A DNA stretch of 64,000 nt. Origin: Sphingobium sp. TCM1. GTDB lineage: Bacteria; Pseudomonadota; Alphaproteobacteria; Sphingomonadales; Sphingomonadaceae. The notes under the pieces are model-generated. The model made no database searches and was not told the DNA's origin. It saw only the letters and a list, made by a program, of their open reading frames with translations. Made by a program: the position numbers and the translations under genes. The DNA lies in assembly GCF_001650725.1 (NCBI RefSeq), contig NZ_LXVX01000011.1, forward strand, positions 124,001 to 188,000, read 5' to 3'. Positions 8,969 through 17,251 of the stretch are shown here, piece by piece. Positions within the stretch are counted from its first letter, which is position 1, and every line of letters begins with the position of its first letter.

Positions 8969-9772
8969 ATGAAACAGCGCAGCTATCTCGCGCTTGAGGG
9001 CATCACCGTCGAATTTCCGACCAAGGCCGGGCGCTTTTGCGCGCTCGACGGGATCGATCTGGAAGTCGATAAGGGGCAGTTCGTGGCGCTGATCGGCCAT
9101 TCGGGCTGCGGCAAGTCGACGCTGCTCAATGCCGTCGCCGGGCTGGTCAAGCCGACCAGGGGCGTGATCTTCCTCGACGGTCAGGTGGTGGACGCGCCGG
9201 GGCCGGACCGGGCGGTGGTCTTTCAGGACCATTCGCTGCTGCCCTGGCTGACGGTGGAGGAAAATGTCCGTCTCGCCGTCGACAAGACGGCGGACGGCAA
9301 GGGCAAGGCCGAGCGCAGGGACTGGGTCATGCATAATCTGGAGCTGGTCCAGATGGCCCATGCCGCCGCCAAGCGCCCAGGTGAATTGTCGGGCGGCATG
9401 AAGCAGCGCGTGGGCATCGCCCGCGCCATCGCGATGAACCCGCGCGTATTGCTGATGGACGAACCGTTCGGCGCGCTGGATGCGCTCACCCGGGCGGCGC
9501 TGCAGGATGTCGTCATGGATTTGCAGGCCCGGCTCAACAATACCGTGCTGATGATCACGCACGACGTGGATGAAGCGGTGTTGCTGGCCGACCGCGTGGT
9601 GATGATGACCAACGGCCCGGCGGCACGGATCGGCGAGGATCGGGCCGTTTCGCTGCCCCGGCCGCGCAACCGGCTCGAAGCGATCGATACGGCCGAATAT
9701 GCCGAGGCGCGATCGGCCGTCATCCACTTCCTGCACGAGCGCTACCGCAACCCGGCGACACTCGCCGCCTGA
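8969..9772 (+). CDS. nrtD: Nitrate-type ABC transporter ATP-binding protein
   Basis: The 267-residue ATPase has all nucleotide-binding motifs. Walker A is GHSGCGKST near residues 43-51, the Q-loop is FQDHSLLPW, the signature is LSGGMKQR, Walker B is VLLMDEPFGALD and the switch histidine is in MITHDVDEA. It carries only the single ATPase domain of NrtD, without the extra binding domain of cyanobacterial NrtC. Together with the two preceding genes it completes an importer for nitrate or a related small anion. No nitrate or nitrite reductase gene lies in this window, so the assimilatory enzymes must be elsewhere. Confidence 0.9.
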   Translation: MKQRSYLALEGITVEFPTKAGRFCALDGIDLEVDKGQFVALIGHSGCGKSTLLNAVAGLVKPTRGVIFLDGQVVDAPGPDRAVVFQDHSLLPWLTVEENVRLAVDKTADGKGKAERRDWVMHNLELVQMAHAAAKRPGELSGGMKQRVGIARAIAMNPRVLLMDEPFGALDALTRAALQDVVMDLQARLNNTVLMITHDVDEAVLLADRVVMMTNGPAARIGEDRAVSLPRPRNRLEAIDTAEYAEARSAVIHFLHERYRNPATLAA

Positions 9773-9840
9773 CATCAAGACCTATGGGGGGATGCCTGGA
9801 AGGCCCAGAAAGGGCCATCAGGAGCCAAGAAGGGGGATTT

Positions 9841-11118
9841 ATGCGTAAGGTTTGTTTCTTGTTGTCGGCGTCGATATCCGCCTTGACCGCAGTCGCGACG
9901 CCAGCCCTGGCCGACGACATCGTGTTCAAGCCTATTGTCGAGGCGCGTTTGCGCTATGAGGGCGTCGATCAGGCCGGTCCGGCGCCGCTGACCAGCAGCC
10001 GCGATGCCCATGCTGTAACGATGCGGGTGCGTGCAGGCGGAGAGATTTCCAAAGGCCCGTTCGCCTTTCTGGCCGAGGCCGAAGGGACGCTGGCCATCGA
10101 TGAGACTTATAATAGCGGCGTCAACGGCAAGACGCTCTATCCAATCGTACCGGATCCCGAGACTGTCGAGGTGAACCGGGTGCAACTCCAGTACCGCACC
10201 AAGCCGCTGGTGGTGACCCTCGGGCGCCAGCGGATCAACCTGGATGACCAGCGCTTCGTCGGCTCGGTCGCCTGGCGCCAGAATGAGCAGACCTTCGATG
10301 CCCTGCGCGTCGAATATATGGGCGTGAGGAATCTCAAGGTCGACGTCACCTATGCGATTTCGGCTCGAACCATCTGGGGTATCGACGGCGGCAAGTTCGG
10401 CGCAACCCACCGGCCGACGCATATCGACGGCGACAATCTCTTCGCCAATATTTCCTACAAGATGAAGCTGGGAACGCTGACCGGCTTTGCCTATTTGGTC
10501 GACCAGGATGAAGCCGTGCTGCCGCTCCGGCGGAATAGCAGCCAGACCTATGGCGTGCGTTTCATGGGCGCGCAGCCCCTCTCGAAGACAGTGAAGCTCA
10601 GCTATCTCGCCAGCTATGCGCGCCAGAGCGACCATGCCGCCAACCCCGTCGATTATTCGGCCGACTTCGCGACGGCGGAACTGGCGCTGGATGTCGCCGC
10701 GTTCAAGTTGACGGCGGGCTATGAACTGCTGGGGTCGGATTCTGGCGCGACCGGCGTCGCCGGCGGCTTTGCCTTCCAGACACCTTTTGCCACGCTGCAC
10801 AAGTTCAACGGCTGGGCGGACAAGTTTCTGACCACGCCCGGCACGGGCATTCAGGATTATTATGCGGGCGCTGCGTATACAGTGCCGAAGCTCGGGAAGG
10901 CGGGCCCGTTGGTGGCATCCTTCATCTTCCACCGCTTCAGCAGCGACCGGCTGTCGATCCATTATGGTGATGAATATAATGCGCAGGTGACGATGAAGCT
11001 GAACAAGCGTCTGAGCGCGCTTGTCAAATATGCCGATTATCAGCGTAAGGGCATCGCCAGCTTCACCGGCGATGCCGACACGAAGAAATTCTGGGCACAG
11101 ATCGACTACGCTTTTTGA
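9841..11118 (+). CDS. Outer-membrane porin of the alginate-export family
   Basis: This 425-residue protein has a clear signal peptide (MRKVCFLLSASISALTAVAT to LADD). It contains many alternating amphipathic strands and ends in terminal phenylalanine (QIDYAF), as expected of an outer-membrane barrel. The sequence, including VVTLGRQRINLDDQRFVGSVAWRQNEQTFDALR, is of the alginate-export/AlgE-like porin family. This family name does not imply alginate as substrate. The ATG at 9841 is preceded by AGAAGGGGGA and lies 68 bases after the ATPase in the same direction. The porin is therefore likely to be the outer-membrane entry route for the anion taken up by the ABC system. That functional link is inference from position. 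Confidence 0.8.
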   Translation: MRKVCFLLSASISALTAVATPALADDIVFKPIVEARLRYEGVDQAGPAPLTSSRDAHAVTMRVRAGGEISKGPFAFLAEAEGTLAIDETYNSGVNGKTLYPIVPDPETVEVNRVQLQYRTKPLVVTLGRQRINLDDQRFVGSVAWRQNEQTFDALRVEYMGVRNLKVDVTYAISARTIWGIDGGKFGATHRPTHIDGDNLFANISYKMKLGTLTGFAYLVDQDEAVLPLRRNSSQTYGVRFMGAQPLSKTVKLSYLASYARQSDHAANPVDYSADFATAELALDVAAFKLTAGYELLGSDSGATGVAGGFAFQTPFATLHKFNGWADKFLTTPGTGIQDYYAGAAYTVPKLGKAGPLVASFIFHRFSSDRLSIHYGDEYNAQVTMKLNKRLSALVKYADYQRKGIASFTGDADTKKFWAQIDYAF

Positions 11119-11135
11119 ACATCGCGCTCGATGCA

Positions 11136-11170
11136 GATGCGCGGGATCGGGAAGACCAGTTCCGCGCATC
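11136..11170. terminator. Possible terminator stem between convergent genes
   Basis: In the 69-base gap between the porin and the convergent PepSY gene lies a perfect 9-bp inverted repeat, GATGCGCGG (11136-11144) and CCGCGCATC (11162-11170), with a 17-base loop. No T-tract follows on either strand, so it may be a weak bidirectional terminator only. Confidence 0.35.
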
Positions 11171-11187
11171 GCTGTCGGACATGCCGG

Positions 11188-12288
11188 TCAGGAGCTTTGC
11201 CGATAGCGGGGGACGGCCGGTCGTCGGGCTGAAGTCCGGACGGCTTTTGGTTTGCGGAACCAGAATGTCCAGACCGCCAGAGACCCCAGGAGCGTCAGGG
11301 CAAGGCCGGACAGGGTCATGACGATCCTGAAGGGCAGGCCGCCGACCTTGGCCGCGTGCAGGGGGTAAAGCAGGTTATAGCCGCGCACGGTCATGGGCAG
11401 GTCCGCAGCATCGCGACTGGCGACGAGCGCGCCATTGTCCGCCGCGAACCAAAGCGTCGTCCGCCCGTTGGGAAGCCACTCCTCGGGCGATCGCATCCGC
11501 AGGGTTATCAGGCCATTATCCTTGCGCGGCAGGCTGATGCTGCGAACCTCCGCATCGGGAAAGCGCGCTCGGGCGGTGCGGATCATCTGCGCCCAGTCGA
11601 GCCGATCGTTCAGCTTGGCGGGGCGGGGCGGCGGCCCCTGGAGCGCCTTGTCGATCAGTGCCGGAGCGCCCGGCCCGAACATCAGCGCGGCCAGCGGCCG
11701 GAACACCAATATGGCGCCCGTCAGAAGCGAAAGCAGCAGCAAAGGTGCGATGACGACGCCCAGATCGCGGTGATGGCGCACGATCGCCGGCCGGCTCATC
11801 CGGGCGGGCCACAGGCGGAATGCGAACGTCTTGCGTGTTTTCCACCAGAGCAGGATTCCGGTCACGACGAAGAACAGGCCGCACACCGCCGCGATCCCGA
11901 TGACCGTCTCGCCGCTATCACCCGAAAAGAGGTGATGATGCAGGTCGAACATCCAGATTTCGGGGCGTTCCCATTGGCTCTGCCATCGGGTCACGATGGT
12001 TCCATCCTGATCGGCATAGGCGCCCGCGCCTTCCTTGAAGGTCAGGCGCAGAAGACCGAAATTCTGCGAAGCGAAAGTCAGCGATTGCGGCTGCGCCACA
12101 GGATCGCCCATGACCTGCTGTGTTACCGCCGCCAGATGCGCGGTCTCCTGGACCTGCGCGTCGCCGGCATGGGGCAGCAGCACCCAGCTATCCTTGTGGA
12201 CAAGCAGCGCGCCGGTAAGGCCGAGGATCGCCAGCACCAGGCCGATGATCCCCCCCGTCCAGCGATGCAGCGTGTCGATCAGCTTCAT
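11188..12288 (-). CDS. PepSY-associated transmembrane protein (PiuB-like), iron-siderophore partner
   Basis: The 366-residue inner-membrane protein has four main hydrophobic helices: one near residues 10-30 (TGGIIGLVLAILGLTGALLV), one at about 145-165, one near 190-210 and one near 325-345. The helices carry paired histidines (HRW, DLHHHLF, RHHRDLG, PLHAAKVG), typical of PepSY_TM proteins. Such proteins are often encoded next to siderophore receptors and are thought to reduce ferric siderophores at the inner membrane. Its ATG overlaps the TGA of the TonB receptor gene (TGATG), so the two are translationally coupled. It likely shares the Fur-type control of that gene. No haem ligand has been demonstrated; the reductase role is family-level inference. 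Confidence 0.85.
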   Translation of the reverse strand: MKLIDTLHRWTGGIIGLVLAILGLTGALLVHKDSWVLLPHAGDAQVQETAHLAAVTQQVMGDPVAQPQSLTFASQNFGLLRLTFKEGAGAYADQDGTIVTRWQSQWERPEIWMFDLHHHLFSGDSGETVIGIAAVCGLFFVVTGILLWWKTRKTFAFRLWPARMSRPAIVRHHRDLGVVIAPLLLLSLLTGAILVFRPLAALMFGPGAPALIDKALQGPPPRPAKLNDRLDWAQMIRTARARFPDAEVRSISLPRKDNGLITLRMRSPEEWLPNGRTTLWFAADNGALVASRDAADLPMTVRGYNLLYPLHAAKVGGLPFRIVMTLSGLALTLLGSLAVWTFWFRKPKAVRTSARRPAVPRYRQSS

Positions 12289-14456
12289 CAGAACCGATAG
12301 TCCCAGGACAAAGTGAAATTGCGCCCGCGACCGGCGAAATAATGGGCATTGTCGGTCGGCCGGACGGTCTGCGTGTAATAGTCGATGTAGAATTTGTCGA
12401 AGATGTTCTGGGCCGCCAGAGTGACCGCACCGAAGCTGGTCTGATAGCGCAGGCTGAGGTCGGTGACGTTATAGCCGCCGAAACTGAAGCCCCGATTATA
12501 GGCGGCGTTGGCCGGGCTAGTCCAAGGTCGGACCTCAAACTGGCGTGACAGGAAGAATTGCGTCTGGATGCGCGCCGACAACGGCCCGCGCACATAGCTG
12601 GCCGCGACATTCAGGCGGTCGGGCGAGATGTTCGCACCGTCGAGGTCGCGGTCCACCTTGTCGATGCCATCCGTGCTGTTGCCATCGGTGCGGCCGATCA
12701 GATGGGCATAGCCGGTCGACAGGGTCAGGCCGGGAAGCGGCATCCGGGCCGACAGGTTCACTTCAAGCCCCTGGATCTCGACCCGCTGCCGCTGGATTTC
12801 GAAAGGCGCGCCGATGGCGGTCTGCACCAGCAGTGATCCATTCTTGCTCGTCGACCAGAAATAGGCCGCACTCGCATCCAGCGGTCCACGCTTCAGCTCG
12901 AATCCGATCTCGCGATTGTTGGAGACGATGGGACTGATGTTCATATAGCTATCGATATCGACGCCCGCCCGGTTTACCGCCCGCGCGATCCGGCCCACAT
13001 CGGGCACGGTATAGCCTTCGGCATAGCTGGCATAGGCACGGATTCCGGCCCACGGCTCCAATATGACGCCGCCGTTGAACAATGTGTCGTTGAAGGTCGG
13101 CGTCCCGCCGGACACCGCAAAGCCTCCATTGTAGCTCGCCAGCGTCCGATAATCGTCGATGGAGACGCGCACATCCTCATGGCGGACACCGCCGGCCAGG
13201 CGCAGTTTCTTGTCGAGCAGGGCCAGGTTCAGCTGGGCGAAGGGCGCCAGGCTGCGATAGTCCGTCGGCGGCACCCAAGTGCGGCCGGTGGCGATCAGCC
13301 GCTGCTCGGTCAGGTCATAGAGGGCGTCGAAGCCGAGCGTTGCCGTCAGCGCCTCAAAGCCGGGAACAGCGCGTTCATAGCTGATCTTGCCGCCATATTT
13401 GCGGCTGCGATTCTGCGACTGGTCGAACAGCGTGCCGATCGGCGCGAGGCTCGCGTCCTGGAAGGTCGCGATCGGCGCGATTTCGCCGCCATAGGTGTCG
13501 CGCGAGCGGTTGAAGAAGATCTGCGCGATGAAATTGCCGCCCCACAAATTGGTGTCGGTCAGCGTCAGCGCCGCGCTCTCGGTGCGGTTCTTCGCCGGAT
13601 CGCCGGGCGGAGTGCCCCGCACCGACGTGGTCGGGCGATCCACGCGGTAATCACCGTCCAGCGCCACATAGTCGCCGTCGCCCTTCAACTCGAAACGGCT
13701 CATGGTGAGGTCGAGGCGGGCGCTGTCGCTCAGGGCATAACCGAAACGTCCGAAAAGGGACCAGCTGCGGCTGTCCTGCGTTTCCCCTTGCGTCAGGTCG
13801 GTGCCGACACGATCCCCATGGCCATCGTAGAAAGCGCCGCGCTTTTCATAGGCGGCGCCCACGGTCGCGTCCCAGCGACCCGCGCGCCAGCCGATGAGGC
13901 CCGCGACCTTGCCGCCGACGCCGTCGCCATGAAAGCCGGTATCGGCATTGCCCTGCACCAGGATCCGGCCCGTGATGCCATCGGTGGTCGGTGGAGCGAC
14001 GGTCACCTGATTGACGATGCCGCCCGTGCCGCCAATGCCCTGTAGCGCGTTGGAGCCGTAGATCAGCTCGACGCGGTCGATGAAGAAGGGATCGATCGTG
14101 AAACCGTCCCGCGCGCCGTCGCGCAGAGGCGCGGTCTGCGGAATCCCGTTGATCGCGTAGAGCGGGGATCGGCCGCGCAGCGTTTCGCCCGCGCCCGACA
14201 GCTTCTGGCGTGTCGGCGAGAAGGATGGCGTCAGCGTCGAAACGGCATCGACGATGGAGCCACTGATCGCGACCTGCTGGTTCAACCTTTCCTGGTCGAT
14301 GACATCGATCGTCAGGGGGAGCGCATTGGCGGGCAGGATAGTGCGGGCCGCCGTGACGATGAGGGCGTCATCCCCATCGCCTGCGGCGGGCGCTTGGGCG
14401 AGCGCCGGAGAGCAGGGCGCGGTTGCGCACAGGAGCGGGACGATGAAATGACGCAT
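12288..14456 (-). CDS. TonB-dependent siderophore receptor
   Basis: The protein has 722 residues with a signal peptide (MRHFIVPLLCATAPCSPALA) and a plug domain. The plug contains DALIVTAARTILPANALPL, LRGRSPLYAINGIPQT and VELIYGSNALQGIGGTGG, followed by a 22-strand-type barrel ending in DYRF. The late strand AAQNIFDKFYIDYYTQ is typical of ferric-siderophore receptors. It is followed by a PepSY membrane protein in the same operon and preceded by a Fur-box-like sequence 48 bases upstream. Uptake of an iron-siderophore complex is therefore the best reading; which siderophore is unknown. No siderophore biosynthesis genes are in the window, so it may use a compound made by other bacteria. Confidence 0.88.
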   Translation of the reverse strand: MRHFIVPLLCATAPCSPALAQAPAAGDGDDALIVTAARTILPANALPLTIDVIDQERLNQQVAISGSIVDAVSTLTPSFSPTRQKLSGAGETLRGRSPLYAINGIPQTAPLRDGARDGFTIDPFFIDRVELIYGSNALQGIGGTGGIVNQVTVAPPTTDGITGRILVQGNADTGFHGDGVGGKVAGLIGWRAGRWDATVGAAYEKRGAFYDGHGDRVGTDLTQGETQDSRSWSLFGRFGYALSDSARLDLTMSRFELKGDGDYVALDGDYRVDRPTTSVRGTPPGDPAKNRTESAALTLTDTNLWGGNFIAQIFFNRSRDTYGGEIAPIATFQDASLAPIGTLFDQSQNRSRKYGGKISYERAVPGFEALTATLGFDALYDLTEQRLIATGRTWVPPTDYRSLAPFAQLNLALLDKKLRLAGGVRHEDVRVSIDDYRTLASYNGGFAVSGGTPTFNDTLFNGGVILEPWAGIRAYASYAEGYTVPDVGRIARAVNRAGVDIDSYMNISPIVSNNREIGFELKRGPLDASAAYFWSTSKNGSLLVQTAIGAPFEIQRQRVEIQGLEVNLSARMPLPGLTLSTGYAHLIGRTDGNSTDGIDKVDRDLDGANISPDRLNVAASYVRGPLSARIQTQFFLSRQFEVRPWTSPANAAYNRGFSFGGYNVTDLSLRYQTSFGAVTLAAQNIFDKFYIDYYTQTVRPTDNAHYFAGRGRNFTLSWDYRF

Positions 14457-14503
14457 GAGGACCCCCTGAAAGACGGCGCCATCTACTCAATCCAAGATGA
14501 TCC

Positions 14504-14518
14504 TGCAAGTCATTCGCA
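14504..14518 (-). promoter_or_regulatory. Fur-box-like site upstream of the siderophore receptor
   Basis: Read on the minus strand this is TGCGAATGACTTGCA, a 7-1-7 interrupted palindrome with ends TGC and GCA. It resembles the alphaproteobacterial variant of the Fur site. It lies 48 bases before the receptor start codon, a usual operator position, so the receptor/PepSY operon is likely repressed when iron is plentiful. The match is by eye and imperfect in the inner positions. Confidence 0.55.
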
Positions 14519-14553
14519 TTCCGGGATGTGCCTTCGACCCGATGACATTCTGG

Positions 14554-15207
14554 TCATAGCAGCGCCAACAGACCCGTTTCCGGGTCGGTTGCGCCCTCCA
14601 GGATCATCTTGCCAGCGACATAGAGGATCACCAGCAGGCCGAAATAGGCGATGGCGCGGTAGCGTTCGATGACGCGCGCCAGCAGGTTCGCCGCCACGCC
14701 CATCAGCGCGACAGACAGGACCAGGCCGATGACCAGGATGCCGGGATGCGCGCGCGCCGCGCCGGCGACCGCCAGCACATTGTCCAGGCTCATGGAAACG
14801 TCCGCGATGGCCACGGCCCAGGCCGCCTGGGCAAAACCCTTGGGCGCGGCCTTGCCGGCAATATCCTCGCCATACTCCGATGCGCCGCCCGAGCGAAGCT
14901 CGCGCCACATTTTCCAGGCGACCCAGACCAGCAACAGCCCGCCGGCGAACACCAGGCCGACCAGCTGCATCAGCTGAGTGACGAGCAGGGCAAAGGCGAC
15001 GCGCAGGACCAGCGCCGCGACCACGCCGATCGCGATCACCTTGCGACGTGACGCGGGCGGCAGCCCGGCCGCCAGCGCGCCGACGACGATCGCATTGTCT
15101 GCGGCCAGCATGATGTCGATCAGCACGACCTGACCGAAAGCTGCCAGTGCAGACGGGGAACCGAGATTGGTGAAGTCGGCGACGATATGCTGCCAGATGT
15201 CGTTCAT
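14554..15207 (-). CDS. TerC-family integral membrane protein
   Basis: The 217-residue protein has about seven hydrophobic helices. It carries two copies of the TerC family signature with conserved aspartates in the membrane: LIDIMLAADNAIVVGALA near residue 29 and AIADVSMSLDNVLAVAG near residue 136. TerC/Alx/YkoY proteins are linked to metal homeostasis, with manganese export shown for some members. The start MNDIWQHIVADF at 15207 is chosen because the family begins here and GAGGGG lies directly upstream; the frame stays open for 16 more codons. It stands alone between the siderophore operon and a divergent hydrolase gene. It has a long leader of its own, described separately. Confidence 0.88.
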   Translation of the reverse strand: MNDIWQHIVADFTNLGSPSALAAFGQVVLIDIMLAADNAIVVGALAAGLPPASRRKVIAIGVVAALVLRVAFALLVTQLMQLVGLVFAGGLLLVWVAWKMWRELRSGGASEYGEDIAGKAAPKGFAQAAWAVAIADVSMSLDNVLAVAGAARAHPGILVIGLVLSVALMGVAANLLARVIERYRAIAYFGLLVILYVAGKMILEGATDPETGLLALL

Positions 15208-15489
15208 AAAACCCCTCGCCACCGGTCGGGCAGGAGACGCCCGCACCTGAACCAATGGCCGTTGCGTTGCGGGCGGTCCTCATGGCCCCGCCACGGGACG
15301 ACCGCCGCATAGGCGGCGAAGCTGTCATCAACCTTTCAGATCGGTGGAGCAGCCTGTCCCGATAGGCACCGCCCATCATTTCGACTTTTTTGAAAAGTCC
15401 GGACGATTTTATCCGGATTACTGAAGGGATAGTATCCGGCTATCTCTGATGTCACCACTTCGCCACCGCCCATATCGAGGGAGACAGAC
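15208..15489. promoter_or_regulatory. Divergent intergenic region with structured TerC leader
   Basis: This 282-base gap separates the TerC gene from the cysteine-hydrolase gene. It contains a perfect hairpin CGCCGC-ATAG-GCGGCG at 15303-15318 and a shorter CGGGC/GCCCG stem close to the TerC start, read on the minus strand. Genes of this family often carry a manganese-sensing yybP-ykoY riboswitch. I could not find its conserved core here, so I report only structured DNA. The half next to the plus-strand gene is AT-richer (around 15380-15420) and probably holds that promoter. Confidence 0.35.
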
Positions 15490-16149
15490 ATGACCATCAC
15501 CGCCACCCCGACCCCCGCCAAGGCTCTGCTTTCGCCCGATAACCATGCGCTGGTCCTGATTGACTTCCAGTCGCAGATGGCCTTCGCCACCAAGTCGATC
15601 GCGCCCGAACTGCTGCGTAACAATGCCGCGCTCGTCGCCAACGCCGCTGCCGGCTTCAATGTCCCTACAATTCTGACGACCGTCGCCGAAAAGAGCTTTT
15701 CCGGCCCCATGTTCGATGAAATCACCGACGCCTTCCCAGGTCAGCCCCTGCTGGATCGCACCAGCATGAATACATGGGAAGATGCTGCGGTGATCGAGGA
15801 AGTGAACCGCTTGGCCAAGGATCGCCTGGTCTTTGCCGGCCTGTGGACCAGCGTCTGCATCGTCGGACCCGTACTTTCGGCCCTGGAGCAGGGCTTTGAA
15901 GTCTATGTCATCACCGACGCCAGCGGCGACATCAGCGAGGAAGCGCATGAACGCGCCGTCGAACGCATGATCCAGGCAGGCGCCCGCCCGATCACCGCGC
16001 TCCAATATCTGCTCGAACTGCAACGCGACTGGGCGCGCGCCGAAACCTATGACCTCACCACCGGCATCGCCCGCAAATGGGGCGGCGCCTATGGCCTGGG
16101 CATCACCTATGCCAAGACGATGTTCGGCGCCTCCGAGGGTGGTCACTGA
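15490..16149 (+). CDS. Isochorismatase-like cysteine hydrolase (YcaC group)
   Basis: The protein has 219 residues and an isochorismatase fold. The catalytic aspartate is D25 in LVLIDFQSQMAF, and the nucleophile is C123 in GLWTSVCIVGP. The region between them (LLDRTSMNTWED) and the C-terminal ELQRDWARAETYD match YcaC-type hydrolases of unknown natural substrate. Some relatives cleave amides or N-carbamoyl groups. It is the first of five closely spaced plus-strand genes; 43 bases separate it from a haloperoxidase-type hydrolase. Neighbour genes (amidohydrolase, XapX, YoaK) suggest a small detoxification or scavenging operon whose chemistry is not known. AGGGAGACAGAC precedes the ATG. Confidence 0.85.
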   Translation: MTITATPTPAKALLSPDNHALVLIDFQSQMAFATKSIAPELLRNNAALVANAAAGFNVPTILTTVAEKSFSGPMFDEITDAFPGQPLLDRTSMNTWEDAAVIEEVNRLAKDRLVFAGLWTSVCIVGPVLSALEQGFEVYVITDASGDISEEAHERAVERMIQAGARPITALQYLLELQRDWARAETYDLTTGIARKWGGAYGLGITYAKTMFGASEGGH

Positions 16150-16192
16150 CCACAAGACCCGGTTTTCAATTTTTCTCTGAAAGGATTGTCCC

Positions 16193-17032
16193 ATGAGCAA
16201 TTTCATTACCACCAGCGACGGCGTCGACATCTTCTATAAGGACTGGGGCGCGAAGGATGCCCAGCCGATCATGTTCCACCATGGCTGGCCGCTTTCGTCG
16301 GATGACTGGGACGCGCAGATGCTGTTCTTCCTGTCGAAGGGCTATCGCGTCGTCGCCCATGACCGTCGCGGCCACGGCCGCTCGCAACAGGTCGATGTCG
16401 GCCACGACATGGCCCATTATGCCGCCGACGCAGCCGCGGTCGCCGAGCAACTGGACCTCCGCAACGCGATCCATATCGGCCACTCGACCGGCGGTGGTGA
16501 AGTCGCGGCCTATGTCGCCCGCCATGGCCAGCCGCAGGGCCGCGTTGCAAAGGCGGTTCTGGTCAGCGCCGTTCCGCCGATCATGCTGAAGACCGATCGC
16601 TATCCCGACGGCCTCCCGATCGAGGTTTTCGACGGCCTTCGCGCCGGTCTCGCCGCCAACCGCGCGCAATTCTTCCGCGATGTCGCCGCCGGTCCCTTCT
16701 ACGGCTTCAACCGCGAGGGTGCGGACGTGAAGCCTGCGGTCATCGACAATTGGTGGCGCCAGGGCATGATGGGCAGTGCACTTGCCCATTATGAGGGGAT
16801 CAAGGCCTTCTCCGAAACCGACCAGACGGACGATCTGAAGGCGATCACCGTGCCCACGCTGGTGCTGCATGGTGACGACGATCAGGTCGTTCCCTACCGG
16901 AATGCCGGCGTGCTCCAGGCCGAGATCCTGCCGAACGCCACGCTCAAAATCTATGCAGGCTATTCGCACGGAATGCTGACGGTGAATGCCGATGTGCTGA
17001 ACGCCGACATGCTCGCCTTCATCCAGGCCTGA
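16193..17032 (+). CDS. Alpha/beta hydrolase, cofactor-free haloperoxidase (perhydrolase/arylesterase) type
   Basis: This 279-residue alpha/beta hydrolase has the oxyanion region FHHGWPLSSDDW. The nucleophile is S98 in GHSTGGGEVA, the likely catalytic aspartate lies in VLHGDDDQVVP and the histidine in GYSHGM. The GHSTGGGEV motif and the WP after HG are typical of non-haem chloroperoxidases (CPO-type). Those enzymes are really esterases that can perhydrolyse short carboxylic acids. No signal peptide is seen, so it is cytoplasmic. It sits between the YcaC-like hydrolase and the XapX gene in a run of co-directional genes and is preceded by GAAAGGA. The physiological ester is unknown. Confidence 0.87.
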   Translation: MSNFITTSDGVDIFYKDWGAKDAQPIMFHHGWPLSSDDWDAQMLFFLSKGYRVVAHDRRGHGRSQQVDVGHDMAHYAADAAAVAEQLDLRNAIHIGHSTGGGEVAAYVARHGQPQGRVAKAVLVSAVPPIMLKTDRYPDGLPIEVFDGLRAGLAANRAQFFRDVAAGPFYGFNREGADVKPAVIDNWWRQGMMGSALAHYEGIKAFSETDQTDDLKAITVPTLVLHGDDDQVVPYRNAGVLQAEILPNATLKIYAGYSHGMLTVNADVLNADMLAFIQA

Positions 17033-17053
17033 TCGCGAAAGGGGAATGGACGC

Positions 17054-17251
17054 ATGAAGCCCTATCTTCTCTCGCTGGGGGCCGGGCTGCTGGTCGGTCT
17101 CGTCTACGGCTTGCTCGGCGTCCGTTCCCCCGCCCCGCCGGTCATCGCCCTTGTCGGGCTGGCGGGGATATTGCTGGGCGAGCAGATGCTGCCTTTCGCC
17201 AGTCGCCTTCTGTATTCGTCCCCTGTCGTTCATGTGGAGAATGACGCATGA
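17054..17251 (+). CDS. XapX-domain small membrane protein
   Basis: This 65-residue protein has two hydrophobic helices (LLSLGAGLLVGLVYGLLG and VIALVGLAGILLGEQM) joined by GVRSPAPP. These are the hallmarks of the XapX family. Members are tiny inner-membrane proteins of unknown function, often encoded beside hydrolases and amidohydrolases, as here. AAAGGGGAA precedes the start. Its stop codon overlaps the ATG of the next gene (ATGA), so it is translationally coupled to the amidohydrolase. Confidence 0.85.
   Translation: MKPYLLSLGAGLLVGLVYGLLGVRSPAPPVIALVGLAGILLGEQMLPFASRLLYSSPVVHVENDA

Noticed and set aside
15208..15360. yybP-ykoY manganese riboswitch upstream of terC
   Set aside because: The conserved core motifs of the element could not be found on the minus strand; only generic hairpins are present.
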